Shown here piece by piece: positions 23,117-44,625 of a stretch of DNA of 64,000 nucleotides (positions within the stretch are counted from its first letter, which is position 1; each line of letters begins with the position of its first letter). The DNA is taken from NCBI RefSeq assembly GCF_035594125.1, contig NC_087157.1, positions 1,140,001 to 1,204,000 on the forward strand, written 5' to 3'. Under the pieces are notes generated by a model. That model saw only the letters and a program-made list of their open reading frames with translations. It was not told the origin of the DNA and made no database searches. The DNA comes from Scylla paramamosain. Its lineage: Eukaryota; Arthropoda; Malacostraca; Decapoda; Portunidae. Position numbers and translations under genes: made by a program.

Positions 23117-24290
23117 ATTCCGTGTTACTGGAAAATTTATGCTTGTTTTATGGTACTGTAGTGAAGATCTTTGTCTACCTAATTTCACTCCGCCTCTGAG
23201 CTTCCTTTTCTCGCAATCCCCGTAGTGTACGCTTAGTATTGGTCGACGCCGCAACATTCATGAGTTTAAGAGAGTCCGGAATCGGCGCATTTATCAGAGC
23301 GGTATCCCAGCCTTTCAGTCCTGCCCCACTGTCTTCTAGATTCTGTTATCCTTTCTTGACCTAGATATCGAGGAAAACAATGTAACTAGGCCGAAATCTC
23401 TTGCTATTTACTTAACAGGGCAAGTAAATTTCGTCCTTGGGTCTTAGGAGGGTGGCAGTGAAAGTTATTAGTGCCAGCCGAACAGTAGGTCCCGCAGCTG
23501 TTGCCTTGAAACGAACTACACGGAAATATTCAAGCAAGAAGGCAATTTGGAGTAAAAGTGAACGCGTTTTCGCAACAAACTATGGATATTGCAAGACTAG
23601 ACACGCGAGTAAATCAACATAAATGTCACACCCACCGAGTTTTTCAGGCGGTATCAAGAAAACAAAACAGTACGTGGTGGACCTCCGTCAGGGGCCTGGG
23701 TAAGGAGGTGAGGGAGGCGGAGAGCTCAGGTTAAGGAGGTAAGGGAGCATCCATTGGAGGAAATCTGTCTTAGTTGTTGATCGTCGCGGGAGAAACAGAG
23801 GGTCGTTCCGCCTGACAGTCCCGCTCTTCCATGAGACAAAGTAGCCCACCAAGCCAAGGCAGGTGTGCATGGAGACCCCGCCCATCCACCCCCGACACGC
23901 TGCGGAACAAAGGGCGCGTGGGGGCGGGATAGGGAAAGGCAGGAGAGGTGCTGGATGAGGCAGGCCGGGATGAAGGAGGAGAGGCAGGGATTTTGCTGCG
24001 GTTGGAATGGTTTAAAAAAGGTGAACAAAGAATTAGTTGACTTTTTTTTTCACGGTGGAGGGAGGAACAAGAGAATACGAAACGGATGCCGTGGTGCAGC
24101 AGCAGTGTGTGTTCTTTGTGCGTAAGTTGTTGTGTAGGGCTCAGTCAGGAAAGATGACCACTTGTCAAAGGCCAATTGTGTAAGGAAGTTTTTTTTTTTT
24201 TATAGAGACTACTTTCTTTTATATTATTTATTTAGAAGTGGATGGTTTGTGGCCTAGTATATTACAAATAAAGTGAAAAATGCTGGTATT
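23117..24290. other. Non-coding stretch with a GC-rich segment
   Basis: Unique; GC- and purine-rich from about 23690 to 24110. Frames of up to 100 codons are open on both strands but lack splice signals or motifs. Confidence 0.5.
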
Positions 24291-24292
24291 TA

Positions 24293-24372
<80 letters not shown>
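24291..24372. repeat. (ATT)n microsatellite
   Basis: Near-perfect ATT array of about 26 units. Confidence 0.96.
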
Positions 24373-24375
<3 letters not shown>

Positions 24376-24860
24376 GATAGTACTATTATTTCTCTTAATC
24401 CTGTATTTATGAAGCTGGATTTTTTTTTTTCTACATAAAAAAGCAATATACTTTTGTAGTGCTTTTATAATTCATAGCTAATAACAGAAATATTTTTTTT
24501 TTCGTAAAAGTCGAAGAATTCAGCTTTTCCAGAACAAAGCATTAATCTACAAGCGTCATTATAGATTAAGATCTTTCCTGTTAGACACAGAGGGGCTCAC
24601 TCCCACACGGCGCCAGGTAGTTGTAGGGAATCAGCTTTGTTTGGCACATGAGAAGTTGATTTAGCCAAGCAGATATTAATACTTTTACTGTCTGGCCTGT
24701 CATGGCGTCACGTGCGATGTCAGCAGCGTCAGGAGGGAAGGTGTGATGCCGAGCTTGACCTCCCACGGCACGTCATATTAACGTTTGTAGCGCGTCGTTA
24801 AGCATCGTGGGTGGACGCTGGATGGATTGGCACCTCGGAGGTTGTGTTGACAGATTGCGC

Positions 24861-24865
<5 letters not shown>

Positions 24866-24952
<87 letters not shown>

Positions 24953-24958
24953 CGGTGT
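24866..24958. repeat. (GT)n microsatellite, interrupted
   Basis: GT array with a GGGTC interruption near 24900 and a TTCG interruption near 24951. Confidence 0.95.
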
Positions 24959-25059
24959 GTGTGTCATTTTATTTCCTTCACTTTTTTTTTTCAATAATAC
25001 CACAGAATTCCTTTCTTCTCTGTCATGTCTGTGACCTTCTGACTTTCTCATATCCTCAG

Positions 25060-25320
25060 CTGTCTCCCCAGCTGTCCTCTCCACCTTCTACTCCTCCTCC
25101 TGCCGCTGTTCCCCGCCCCTTTCCGCCCCTTCCCAGCCTCGCTGCTGCCCTCCCGCGCCCAGCTGTGAGTGGTGGTGGTGGGACAGCTTTAAGACCACCG
25201 CCGCTAACGTGGAGCCCTGTAACAATATGGGACTGCCCCCCACCCGCCCCCCCCCCCGTCCCTCTCACTTTCCTCCCACAAGCTCTCAGTGACACACATC
25301 TGCGGCTCCCAGAGAGAGAG
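25060..25320. other. C-rich, CpG-containing segment
   Basis: C-rich on the plus strand with a run of about ten C near 25247-25257. No gene assigned. Confidence 0.5.
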
Positions 25321-25604
25321 AGAACACACCTGTTTGCTCTGAATCGCTCCTGCTTGGTTCTAAGAGGCAAGGAAAGTCCCCAGGAAGCCGCTTATAAGAG
25401 TACCCCAAGTCCCCGCAGATCTTGCAACCGCCTCCCCTGAGGCCGCTGGTATTGGAGGAGGCGGTTTTTCAAGGCTCGTTGGCAAAAATTACTAAACCTT
25501 ACTTACATTTCTCTTTTGCCATGTGGTGTTTCGCCTTCTCTCGTGGATTTAGGAGTTTACGACTTACTCCTGCTCAAAATTTTCGGGGCTTGTTTTCTAT
25601 TCTT

Positions 25605-25608
<4 letters not shown>

Positions 25609-25659
<51 letters not shown>

Positions 25660-25680
25660 TGTGTGTGTGTGTGTGTGTGT
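25609..25680. repeat. (GT)n microsatellite of the dispersed repeat
   Basis: GT array broken once by GG near 25651. Confidence 0.95.
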
Positions 25681-25738
25681 TGCAGTGTTGCATGGTGTAC
25701 AAACAAACATGCACGCAGTTAAACATACAAGCATACTT
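25681..25738. repeat. Dispersed repeat flank, copy 2
   Basis: Begins TTGCAGTGTTGCATG directly after the GT array and continues to TACAAACAAACA, as in copy 1 at 22662. Confidence 0.8.
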
Positions 25739-27902
<2,164 letters not shown>

Positions 27903-27968
27903 AAACTCACACATACTGACAGTAGAATCGTAAATCCACATAGGGACGTACACGGAGTCGATCATTAT

Positions 27969-27970
<2 letters not shown>

Positions 27971-28054
<84 letters not shown>
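27971..28054. repeat. (GT)n microsatellite
   Basis: Uninterrupted GT array of about 42 units, complementary to the CA array 70 bases upstream. Confidence 0.97.
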
Positions 28055-29151
<1,097 letters not shown>

Positions 29152-29248
29152 ACACAAACACACCCTTGCACCACCTGCCGGGCCAAGAATAGACAACACA
29201 TACCCAAAATACCCACAGATGCCCCGTCAGCCTCCGCTCGCTCTACTT

Positions 29249-29367
<119 letters not shown>

Positions 29368-29560
29368 CACGACCCCCTTCCTGGTTCCCCTTCCCCATAT
29401 AGTGTTTTCTCTTTTCCACTTCATCAACACTTGTTCTCGGCTATAACTCCCCCTTCCCTTTAATTCTTGACTCCCCTTTCCACTTCCCCTTTGCTTTATG
29501 TACCTTGTTTTCCTCTTTTTGAAATTTGTTACATTTTCACTCGCAACTGCTTTATCTGCT

Positions 29561-31561
<2,001 letters not shown>

Positions 31562-31635
<74 letters not shown>
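31562..31635. repeat. (GT)n microsatellite
   Basis: Uninterrupted GT array of about 37 units. Confidence 0.97.
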
Positions 31636-31636
<1 letters not shown>

Positions 31637-32079
31637 TATGCGATGCAATAAAACACCAAGGTATTTGGAGCTTCACTTTATAGTCTATTCTATTGTAATT
31701 TATCTCAATAGATAATAATTTTGATTTTTTTCTTTAAATACACAAAACTTTCTCTCTAATAGGCTTAAGCAAATATTTTATTTATTCTTTTTTATTCATT
31801 AGAGATGAAACTTAAGTAATATCCAGGTAAACATAATTTTGATAGGCGCCAGTGTGACTCTCGCCACTGTGTGTGGCTGTCAGCTCATCATGATCATCAC
31901 CTTGATTCTGGATTTATATAATGGTTCACTGGGACGGTAATCCTTTGGCTTGTTCGCGGCATGTGTTGCGCACCCAGTAGTGCCAACAAGTGTTGCGGGT
32001 GCCATTTGTGACCCTTGACTGCCATCTCGAAAGTAAATTATGAGGTGTTGGCGATGTAGTGGCGATGTGTGTGCATATT

Positions 32080-32081
<2 letters not shown>

Positions 32082-32160
<79 letters not shown>
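32082..32160. repeat. (TA)n microsatellite
   Basis: Uninterrupted TA array of about 39 units, the only long TA array outside the 10-15 kb locus. Confidence 0.97.
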
Positions 32161-32166
<6 letters not shown>

Positions 32167-32556
32167 CGAACGTCACCCTGACGATAGTAAAAAAAACATT
32201 AGGGCTGGAAATTGTACAAGCACCGCTGTGAGTGGCGAGGCCAGGATGACGAAGATTGGTGCTGGGCCTTCATTTAGCGTGGCTGTGTCCACTCTTCGTA
32301 ACCACACCAAAGTTTCTGAAATTAATTTATGTCGTAATATGACACTGCTTGCGAGAGACAAAAATAGAAAGGAGTTTCATGATGGCTGATATTTTATGAT
32401 AATTTGATTATTTATATTTGATTCTGTAATACGTTTGAAATAATTTGGTAAAATACAAATCACGATCTATCATGCATGGGTCCCAGTGTTTATGTTATTT
32501 TTTTATCATTATTTTAGTCGGATTATTATTTAATTGTCATTATGTGGGTTCCAGTG

Positions 32557-32590
32557 CTAACATTGTTCTTTTTTCCTTCCAGGTAAGTAA
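32557..32590 (+). promoter_or_regulatory. Recursive-splicing ratchet point (zero-length exon)
   Basis: The plus strand has, in order, a branch-point consensus GCTAAC (32556-32561), a pyrimidine tract TTCTTTTTTCCTTCCAG ending at 32582, and immediately a perfect donor GTAAGTAAG from 32583. A 3' splice site fused to a 5' splice site is the defining feature of ratchet points used to remove very long introns stepwise in Drosophila and vertebrates. Its presence suggests a plus-strand gene with a long intron across this part of the window. Splicing itself is not shown by sequence. Confidence 0.6.
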
Positions 32591-32630
32591 GAGAACTCAT
32601 CCTCCAGGCCACGCTGGATTCCGAACGACA
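32583..32630 (+). other. Possible recursive-splicing (RS) exon
   Basis: 48 bases after the ratchet acceptor comes a second good donor, CGACAG|GTGAGG (donor from 32631). This is the layout of an RS-exon: defined first by its downstream donor, then skipped when the internal GTAAGT is used. It opens with an in-frame TAA in one frame, as expected for an exon not normally retained. Confidence 0.4.
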
Positions 32631-32635
32631 GGTGA

Positions 32636-34732
32636 GGTGGAGCAGGCGGCCTCCTCCCTGCACGATGGAGGGCTGTCACTCACTGCCAGATGTGTCGTCA
32701 GTATTGACGTCTTTCTCGTGACATCCCGCCCGTGAGGCATTGAACAGAGGGCGTTAGCAGAACTTTCTTTATACTATCTAGGGATTGTGAGTCATGAGTC
32801 TTCCGCTTCGTGCTGAAATAAGGTGTTATTGATCCCGACCGTAATAAAATCTACGGTCTTATAAGGAGACATTTTGCTAACGTTCGATACATGTGTTGAA
32901 TCCATGAACACTCATAGAATTACTCCATTTGTCATCTTATTTACTTGAATGGAAGAAAGCGTCAGTTAATATCAATGAAAACCAGTACAATTCTGCAGAC
33001 TAATAACGCTACGTGTTCATATTTCCACATTTGTTTCCGTTAGTTAATATGTTTATTATGGTAGTGTCAACGTCTTCTTGATCAATGCTGATGATGTTTA
33101 AATATAACTTTTCTTTTGGTATTACCAGTATACATATCACCAACCCCACCATCGCTGCTATGCATTCCCTTAACCACTATCACCAACACCACTGCAACTC
33201 CACTAAAACAACATTGCTTCTCCCCCAACACCACAACCACCATCGATCACCATGCATTTACCACGTCACCACCCATGAACACTACCACTACTCGCTTGTT
33301 GAACTTTCAGCACTCTCTCTTTCATAACCAATCTTATCCACAGCATTCACTGAATGAGACACAAGAATATCACATCTTATCGAAACCAGTGAGAGCAAAA
33401 ACTGTACAACTTATACTTCAGCTTGTTAGCACCAGGCAAGGGATGCAGAGTTTGTTGTACTTTTCTCTTGTCCCCATGAATAACTTCCTTAGGCCTTTGT
33501 AACATTGAACTTTATCCTTGACGCCTGCCGTCGCACACATACATAAATGCAACGCTTTCCACGCAGCCAGAGGTACGAAGTGGGCAGCATGTACCACGTC
33601 CAGCCGCGTAAACTCCATCGGGAGAGTAGAGTGTTTGCATCGACATTGTGCTGGCCAGTAGTTGAGGCTCGACCTGTTCGTGTACACGGCTGCAGGACCT
33701 GAAGCTGGCGAGAAAACATTACAGGTCCATCTTGGTTACTGGGCAAAATTGTTCGATGGAAAATTATTTTATTTAGTGAATGTGATGTGGTGAAAGTTGA
33801 TTATTCCCATGAGTTTCAAGAATAACGTTGGAATAGAAAAAAAAAAAAGACTGTAAAAAGCAAAGTTTCCAGTGACCTTTATCTCCACTCGGCTCCCGCT
33901 CCCGAGGCAAGTTTTTTTTTTTTTTGCTCATAGCAACTACATGAAATTATTCCATTCTTTGGTATAATATTTTTTTCTTGAAAGTAAGCAGCAAAGTTTT
34001 TGTTGAAAAGTTCAACGGCGGAAAAATTGAATAATGATTTTCGATGACGGCAAAAATTAAACTATGAGAAAGAGCTCTAGGCTCCACTGTTTGGCATCTT
34101 TATGTAACGAGAGATGAGAGACGAATGGAGACGTGAAACTAAAGCTTACGCCAAAAAATAGATACATGAATAAAGAAAAAAAAATAAATAAATAAAAAGC
34201 TGAAAAGAATCCATACCATTAATTTTTCATTGAAGTTTGGACATTTTCACTGGAAATGTTTCCCAATGTTTCCCAAATCTATCCCAGTGTTTATGATCCA
34301 TTTAGATGTCGACATTTTTCATTTTGATCTACCTTCTCGTACATCAAAGTGGCGTTAATGTAAAGTTTCTAGGCGCGTAAACCCAAAACTCTCGCCGTTA
34401 CCGTAGAATCTCCATTCTTAGCTGCAGCTTTCATCCCACTGCCTGTCAAGCTTCCTCTTTGTAAGTCATTGTTCCCGCTGCTTTCATTCTCTTTGTTCTC
34501 ATTCCTGTCTTTCACACCTTCACTGTTTTTACTCACATTTTGTATAATTCCTGTTTATGCTTCTCGTATGTTTTATTTTCTTTGTTTCCTGTGCATCCCT
34601 TTGTGTGCGTATTACTCCTTTATCTTTATTGCATATTTGTACATACTCTTCTTCTCTTTTGATGTAATGCTGCAGTGGAATTCCGTGAATAGTTCGACAG
34701 TACATATATGTCTTTATGATGAAAATACGCGC

Positions 34733-34736
<4 letters not shown>
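32636..34736. other. Non-coding stretch
   Basis: Includes a G-poor, C/A-rich segment at about 33125-33300 (CACCAACACCAC-like) and A/T runs near 33836 and 33910. No supported gene. Confidence 0.55.

Positions 34737-34809
<73 letters not shown>
34737..34809. repeat. (GA)n microsatellite
   Basis: Uninterrupted GA array, about 36 units; a complementary CT array follows at 35047. Confidence 0.97.
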
Positions 34810-34814
<5 letters not shown>

Positions 34815-35043
34815 ACATGCCAAGACAGATATGTATCTTCTACATAAATACCACCTGGCTCTAATCTGAACCATTGTCTCCCCTCTCGCCTTTCATCACC
34901 GAGCAACCCTGACCAGAGTCACCTCAACCGGCAGCCTTTTCACTTACCCTTCACGTCCCCTTCTCATTCGCTCCCTGCACCTTCTCATCTTCCCCTTGCT
35001 CTTTCCTTGTAAGACTCCGGATGGTGATGCCAGAGAAGAGCAG

Positions 35044-35146
<103 letters not shown>

Positions 35147-35337
35147 CATCGATCTCCAGGGCAGGTTCTCCAAGAAGCTGACGGGACACCTTGCCGCTCT
35201 GCCTTCCGCTCACTCTCCTCCTCCCCGGCCGGTCCTTTCTCCCTCTTTTGTCTTCCCTTATGTCCCTGTGAAGGCAAATGTCCGGCGAGATGCGTGCGTC
35301 ATGCATGTAAATAGGTGCATGCATGAAATCAGAAGCC

Positions 35338-35338
<1 letters not shown>

Positions 35339-35415
<77 letters not shown>
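35339..35415. repeat. (GT)n microsatellite
   Basis: Uninterrupted GT array of about 38 units. Confidence 0.97.
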
Positions 35416-35417
<2 letters not shown>

Positions 35418-35569
35418 TATTGAAAGATACAGCGGTGTTATTTTTGTTGAGGGACGTGCGAGAGTCAGCGGTTGTTGGAGTGTTGGACAGGAGGCGGGTG
35501 CGTCGTAGTACAGGGCTCAGTGCACGGGACAGACAACAGCAGCAGCCAAGCACTCTACACTACGCGTGA

Positions 35570-36375
35570 TGAAAGCTTTTTGTTTTTTGTTCTTTCGTTT
35601 TTTCTATTTTTATTCTTTGTTCTCTGGTGAAAAGATAACTTTATTCTCTCTTAGCTCAGTGAGATCTTTTTTTTTTTATTCATTCCACTTTGTTTCTGTC
35701 CTTTGGTATAAACCCGTTTGCTTATTTAAAGTCAATAGCGTTTTATGTTTCTTTTTTTTTTTCCTGTCTCCGTACTATATTGTCCCGTCCTTCATCGCCT
35801 CGACTGTTTATGGTCTAACTTTATGATTGCGTCTTCCTTAATTGCTTCTTATTTCATCGTATCTTAATTCATTGTCTCATGCTTTATCCCTATTGCTTTT
35901 GTCGTGTTTTACTTTATTATCCCTTCTTTTTATTTTCCGACTAATCTATAATGCCCTTAACTCGTCTCTTCGTGCATTACTGTCTCTCCTTGTGATTCTC
36001 TATCGTCTTCACTTAGACTGGTTTAATCTTTGTTAGGATTCTTAGTAATGAAAATAAGAATGAATCATTAATAATTTATCATAAGACTCCCATACATCAC
36101 CGAAGACCCTGATTTACAGTGACATACGGGTGCCAGTCAAGCTTGGCTCACCAGGCATTCACAGCGAGCCTTGGTGTCAGAGATCATGCGTCACTTCTTA
36201 AGGCAGTGATTACTTAAGGCTCTTGCCGCATTAGATATGGTAAGCGATCGACAAGCAATTAATTTTAGGTGCATGTGTACAGTGTGTGTGTATGGTGCAC
36301 TCCTTTCAATTTAAACACTTTTATTTGTCTTATTCTTATGTACTCAGACAAACAGCCTTTTGTAAGCGAAAACTT
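35570..36375. other. T-rich non-coding stretch
   Basis: Plus strand T/C-rich at 35570-36030; frames here are Phe/Leu/Ser-rich and not credible. Confidence 0.6.
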
Positions 36376-36377
36376 TA

Positions 36378-36514
<137 letters not shown>

Positions 36515-37102
36515 AAAAAAGTAATTTATTATTCAAGGGAAATGGGAACTATCTTTTTTCACTCGATTATTTTCCTCAAGAGGCTGGAGGAAAATCTTTC
36601 CCAGTGAACCCCTGCACTGAATACCTTTCGTAGACCTTTTATTCCTTTTATGATTTTTCTTGTTATCATTTAATTAACTTTTAACATACAAAATTAGTGC
36701 CACATAAACTCTCTTTCTCCCTTCCATATCATTTTCTGCCTCCTCCCAATATTATCCACGCTTACATTTACTCAGCTTTCGCAAGAACTGTTTGTCTTAT
36801 GGCCCCCTCTATACTTCCCATTCCTTTCATCTTTTACTTTGAGTTTTATCCTCCTCTTGCATGACCTTCCTTCAGGGTTTGATTCTTCCTTCCTTCCAGA
36901 CATTCCTTTTTTTTTTTTTTTTATCATCGTCCTGCACCAACCAGCCTTCCCATTCACCACACCTGCCGACCACCTTCGCACTGTTCCACCAATCTTTGCA
37001 CACATTTCCTATTACTCTATTTTTACGCTTCTCTCTCATATATAAAGAAAACCACAGAAGTACTATGTTTTCCTGTTTGGTGTGCTTATGTACTGTTATC
37101 AT

Positions 37103-37105
<3 letters not shown>

Positions 37106-37188
<83 letters not shown>

Positions 37189-37200
37189 CTCGTTCTCGTT
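37106..37200. repeat. (CT)n microsatellite with GTTCTC tail
   Basis: CT array to about 37185, then three GTTCTC-type hexamers. Confidence 0.95.
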
Positions 37201-37356
37201 CGCTTTCCAGTATTTTAGCGGGAACAACAGCGCCAAGGACTAACGAGGCGAGGACAAAAGGACATGCTAATGAGCTTTGTCTTTTATTGACTTTCAAAAT
37301 CATGGATCTCTTGCCGGTATTAAAAAGGAAACTTGTACGTGATAGGCCGCAGGCAG

Positions 37357-37361
<5 letters not shown>

Positions 37362-37424
<63 letters not shown>
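37362..37424. repeat. (GT)n microsatellite
   Basis: Uninterrupted GT array of about 30 units. Confidence 0.97.
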
Positions 37425-37426
<2 letters not shown>

Positions 37427-37599
37427 GAAACTGTATTAACACTGTGCCATAAATACCACCCACTTGTTTTCCTTCCTCTTTGTTTCATTTGGCATGCGCT
37501 TCGCCAGAGTTGCTTAGTTACGCATATTTCGGCGTAATTAATTTCCCTGTCATCCATAATTGCTGGAATACTTTCATCTCGGCAGCAAAACTTCCCGAG

Positions 37600-38155
37600 G
37601 CCAGCAGAGGAAGGGAGGGGAGAGGGAGAGAACGAAAGTAAGTAGATAAGGGAAAAGAAGAGAAAAGAATACGGGAGATGAGGGAAAGAAAAAAAAACAG
37701 AGCTACTCAAAGCACTGGGGTAAGAAGAGTGGAGGGAAATGAGAGGAGGAGAGGCGAAGAGTGAATGGGACTTGAGTAGAAGGGAGAGAAGATGTAGAAG
37801 AGAGGAAGGAAGGGAGGCTGAAGGTTAGAAGAGGTGAACCAAAGCCACCATCACTTGTGCGAGTGAGCAAGGTGTGCTGGAGGGTAAGGAAGAGGAAGGG
37901 GGGAAAGCGAGGAGGAGATATGAAGTGTTGATGGTCGAAAAGAAATGAAAGGATGGGGGAGAGGAAACCAAAAATTTAAATGAAGAAGGAAAAAGGAGGG
38001 AGGAGAGGGAAAGAGAACACGTTTGGGGGAGGGATAAAGGATGAAGGAAAACGAGAGAAGAGGTGAAGAGAAATTATTGGGAGGAGAAAGTGGAAAGAAA
38101 TGAGGGAAAGAGGATATTTTTAGAGTGTGAGGATGGGGAGGGAAGGGAAGGGTGG
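37600..38155. repeat. Long polypurine tract
   Basis: The plus strand is overwhelmingly A and G for about 550 bases, without a fixed repeat unit (mixtures of GGGAGAGA, GAAAAG, GAGGAA). Reading frames across it are artefacts. Confidence 0.85.
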
Positions 38156-38266
38156 AGACACTCTCTGACAGTCGGTGAAAGTCTTGTTCGGCGGCGCGGC
38201 ACCCCCGCCTGACCTTCTGTCCCACGAACTGTCTTATGCTATTAATAGAAAAGGATCGAAGCCGCG

Positions 38267-38272
<6 letters not shown>

Positions 38273-38326
<54 letters not shown>
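38273..38326. repeat. (GA)n microsatellite
   Basis: Uninterrupted GA array of about 27 units. Confidence 0.97.
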
Positions 38327-38327
<1 letters not shown>

Positions 38328-38420
38328 GAAAACAAACTGCACGATCTCTTCTTTCACTGAACCTAGTGCTTGTCAAAACAAAAAACAGGAATAAGTAGAT
38401 GTCACTTCATACTGAACGGA

Positions 38421-38585
<165 letters not shown>

Positions 38586-38622
38586 GCTGTAGAACGAGAG
38601 ATGTGTAATTGTTTGTTTGTTC

Positions 38623-38625
<3 letters not shown>

Positions 38626-38716
<91 letters not shown>
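38626..38716. repeat. (GT)n microsatellite
   Basis: Uninterrupted GT array of about 45 units, 43 bases after the CA array. Confidence 0.97.
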
Positions 38717-40283
38717 ACCCGTCAGCGCGTGCATGGGCTTACAATACTATCCGCTTATAAATGTACCCTTGAGGAATTATGGGTAGCAGAAGGGAAATCC
38801 ATTCATCATAGGAAATTTGTCAGCAGAGTAACAAGAGAAAACAGAACCTGAACCCTTTGATTGCAGCGTGACCAGAGGCGTGGCTCAACACTCACCTCAT
38901 GACGTATGGAGCATAATTTCAGTGACTAGGAATGGTGGCCACGTGAATACCTGTGTCTTGAAGGGCATCGTGCACCAGTGGAGGGAGGGGAGGTGCTGTA
39001 GGGAATTTGTATACAGTGAGCCGTATGTATGGAGTAAGGTACTTTTTTCTCCTGTCAGCTGTGTGAGGGAAGAGCTTGTAGGATATTGATGTGCTTGCCA
39101 TTACGTGTTTGACAAGAGAAACGCAGCAAATATTACCCTTGCTAAGCACACAGCCATAATAGCGAGAAAGAAGATATTCGTTACTCCGTGTGAGCGCCGC
39201 TGCTAGCCTGTGTTGGCAGCGCGATTTAACGCCGGCAAATCAGTGTTACCGAGATGAGGTGGATGTAATTACTGCTCCGGCGAAGGTAATGGCGGGGTAA
39301 TTTAGTGACTTGTTCACATTTTGCTCAAGAATAATTTAACGCTGCCTCTTTCTGTAATCTATTCTAGTCTGCTGGAAAATTTTTGCCTTCATTAATGGGT
39401 ATTTTCATTTGCACGTACTGCATGTCAATCATGTTTGTATATCCAGCATAGAAGGTTTTAGATCCAGGGAATTAACAGTATATGAAATTTTGAAAATATT
39501 TTATTCTGGTAATTTTTGTACAACAATTGTTACTATTCTTTTTGTTGAACGGATGCTGCATCTTTCTTTTGTTACTGGTTTCAACTTCCATTTGTGATTT
39601 TTTGCTATTTTCAACAGTTAAGAATTCACCTGAGGCATTCAGAATAAGACGTTTTGTTTAGTCACATTCATTGCCTCTCGTGAGTCGGTTCGCGAGCAGG
39701 TGGTGGCGCTCATTGTCGCTGTTTACGGCGCCGCTTAATGCATTGCTGACTTTAAGGCCGCGGCAAGGGGCGTCTTGAGCTTAAGTTGGCAGGGGAGTAG
39801 GAGGCTGAGAAGGAAGGGATGAGGAGAGGGGGAAGAAATGAAAGGGTACGAAGTGGAGGAGGAGGAAGAGGAGGCAACATGAAAGTGTGACAGGAGGGAG
39901 AGTAGCATACAGCAGGGCAAGGGTGACATGGGAAACGAGGAAGCAGTTGCACCAGAGTACTGTTGGCATGTGACCGCCCTTCTCGTGGCTGAAAAAGAAA
40001 GGATCTTAAGTACATTCACTTAGTACTTTATTCGCCTAATCACTGTAGTCACTGTAGCCAAGGTACTCAAATTATTTCCCATGTGTAGTTGTACCAAGTA
40101 AAAGTTTCACCTTTTCTGTGTACATATTCAGATTTGTATCTAGTGTTTACGGTACTAAGTGTTGTTAAAAATGCAAATTAACAGAATCTAAAAATAAGCG
40201 AGAGAAAATGTAATTTGTGACTAATCTTAACTTCGCTGAATCTCATTCGTGTTCCTTCACTTTTAAAGGATAGCATTAGCATT

Positions 40284-40287
<4 letters not shown>
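38717..40287. other. Non-coding stretch with a high-complexity island
   Basis: At about 39190-39350 a repeat-free segment carries TAATTA/TAATTT-type sites and CpGs and could be regulatory. A purine-rich segment lies at 39790-39900. No gene seen. Confidence 0.45.

Positions 40288-40351
<64 letters not shown>
40288..40351. repeat. (GT)n microsatellite
   Basis: Uninterrupted GT array of about 31 units. Confidence 0.97.
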
Positions 40352-40352
<1 letters not shown>

Positions 40353-40992
40353 CACCTCTCATCCTTCTCACGTCTCCGGGGTCTGATTGGGCCTGCATCC
40401 CTTCCTTCCCCTTTCCACCCTTCCCTTCTGCCGCGTCGGAGCGCAGGGCGACCGAGATTGATTTGATCTCAGCAGCAGCAGGTCAGGGCGCTCACTCTCA
40501 TCTTCCCCCTCTCCCTCCCTCTTCCTCTCTCCCTTCTTACACCAGGAGCTCTTACAATCAGTCTGTTCAACACTTCGATTGCATTTTTCGGGTCGGTTTA
40601 TGTGTGGCTATCTGTCTCTCCACCTCGCCCTTCATCACTTTGCTGCTTAGCGTCTTGGTCCTGAGACTATTTTTTCTCTCTGCTCGTTTGCCGGAATTCT
40701 TAGCAGCCATTGATTTAAGTATGATGGGTACGGGTCATCAATCATAATCAGTCCGTTTCTTCTTTCAATTCGGTGACACTAATGTACCTTAATGTACTTT
40801 ACTTTTCTATTGTGTGTACGATTTTCCGGTTTTTTTTTTCTGCAGCTTTCATTTCATTTTTCTTAAGGCGTTTGTAACACATGGCCCCAAAACATTGTCT
40901 CAGCAGTCACTCCCGTAACTCTATTGCAATCTTCTTTTTCTCGACTTCTCTCCTCCTCCCCTTCATTTTCTATTTCTGCCACACTTCTTTTT

Positions 40993-41132
40993 CCTCCTCC
41001 TCTCCTCCTCCTCCTCCTCCTCCTCCTCCTCCTTCTCCTTCTCCTTCTCCTTCTCCTTCTCCTTCTCCTCCTCCTCCTCCTCCTCCTCCTCCTCCTCCTC
41101 CTCCTCCTCCTCCTCCTCTTCCTCCTCCTCCC
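40993..41132. repeat. (CTC)n(CTT)n trinucleotide tract
   Basis: CTC array with a central block of CTT-containing hexamers, about 140 bases in all. Confidence 0.95.
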
Positions 41133-44406
<3,274 letters not shown>

Positions 44407-44547
44407 CCATAAAATATAGTACCTGAATATTACCACCGAATTTTCTTAGCGTTTCTAAAGGTTTAATTTTTATCTTTGCTTACATTCCCATTAGAGGACA
44501 AAACTTAAAGTAGGCTTAGAAAATAACGTTATCCCGCTATTCTTTAT

Positions 44548-44549
<2 letters not shown>

Positions 44550-44622
<73 letters not shown>
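44550..44622. repeat. (GT)n microsatellite
   Basis: Uninterrupted GT array of about 36 units. Confidence 0.97.

Positions 44623-44625
<3 letters not shown>

Noticed and set aside
23688..24125. Frames of 65 to 100 codons on both strands in GC-rich DNA
   Set aside because: Open in both directions because of low stop-codon density in GC-rich DNA; no protein-like pattern.
37851..38225. 124-codon minus-strand Ser/Pro/Phe-rich frame
   Set aside because: It is the translation of the polypurine tract's complement.
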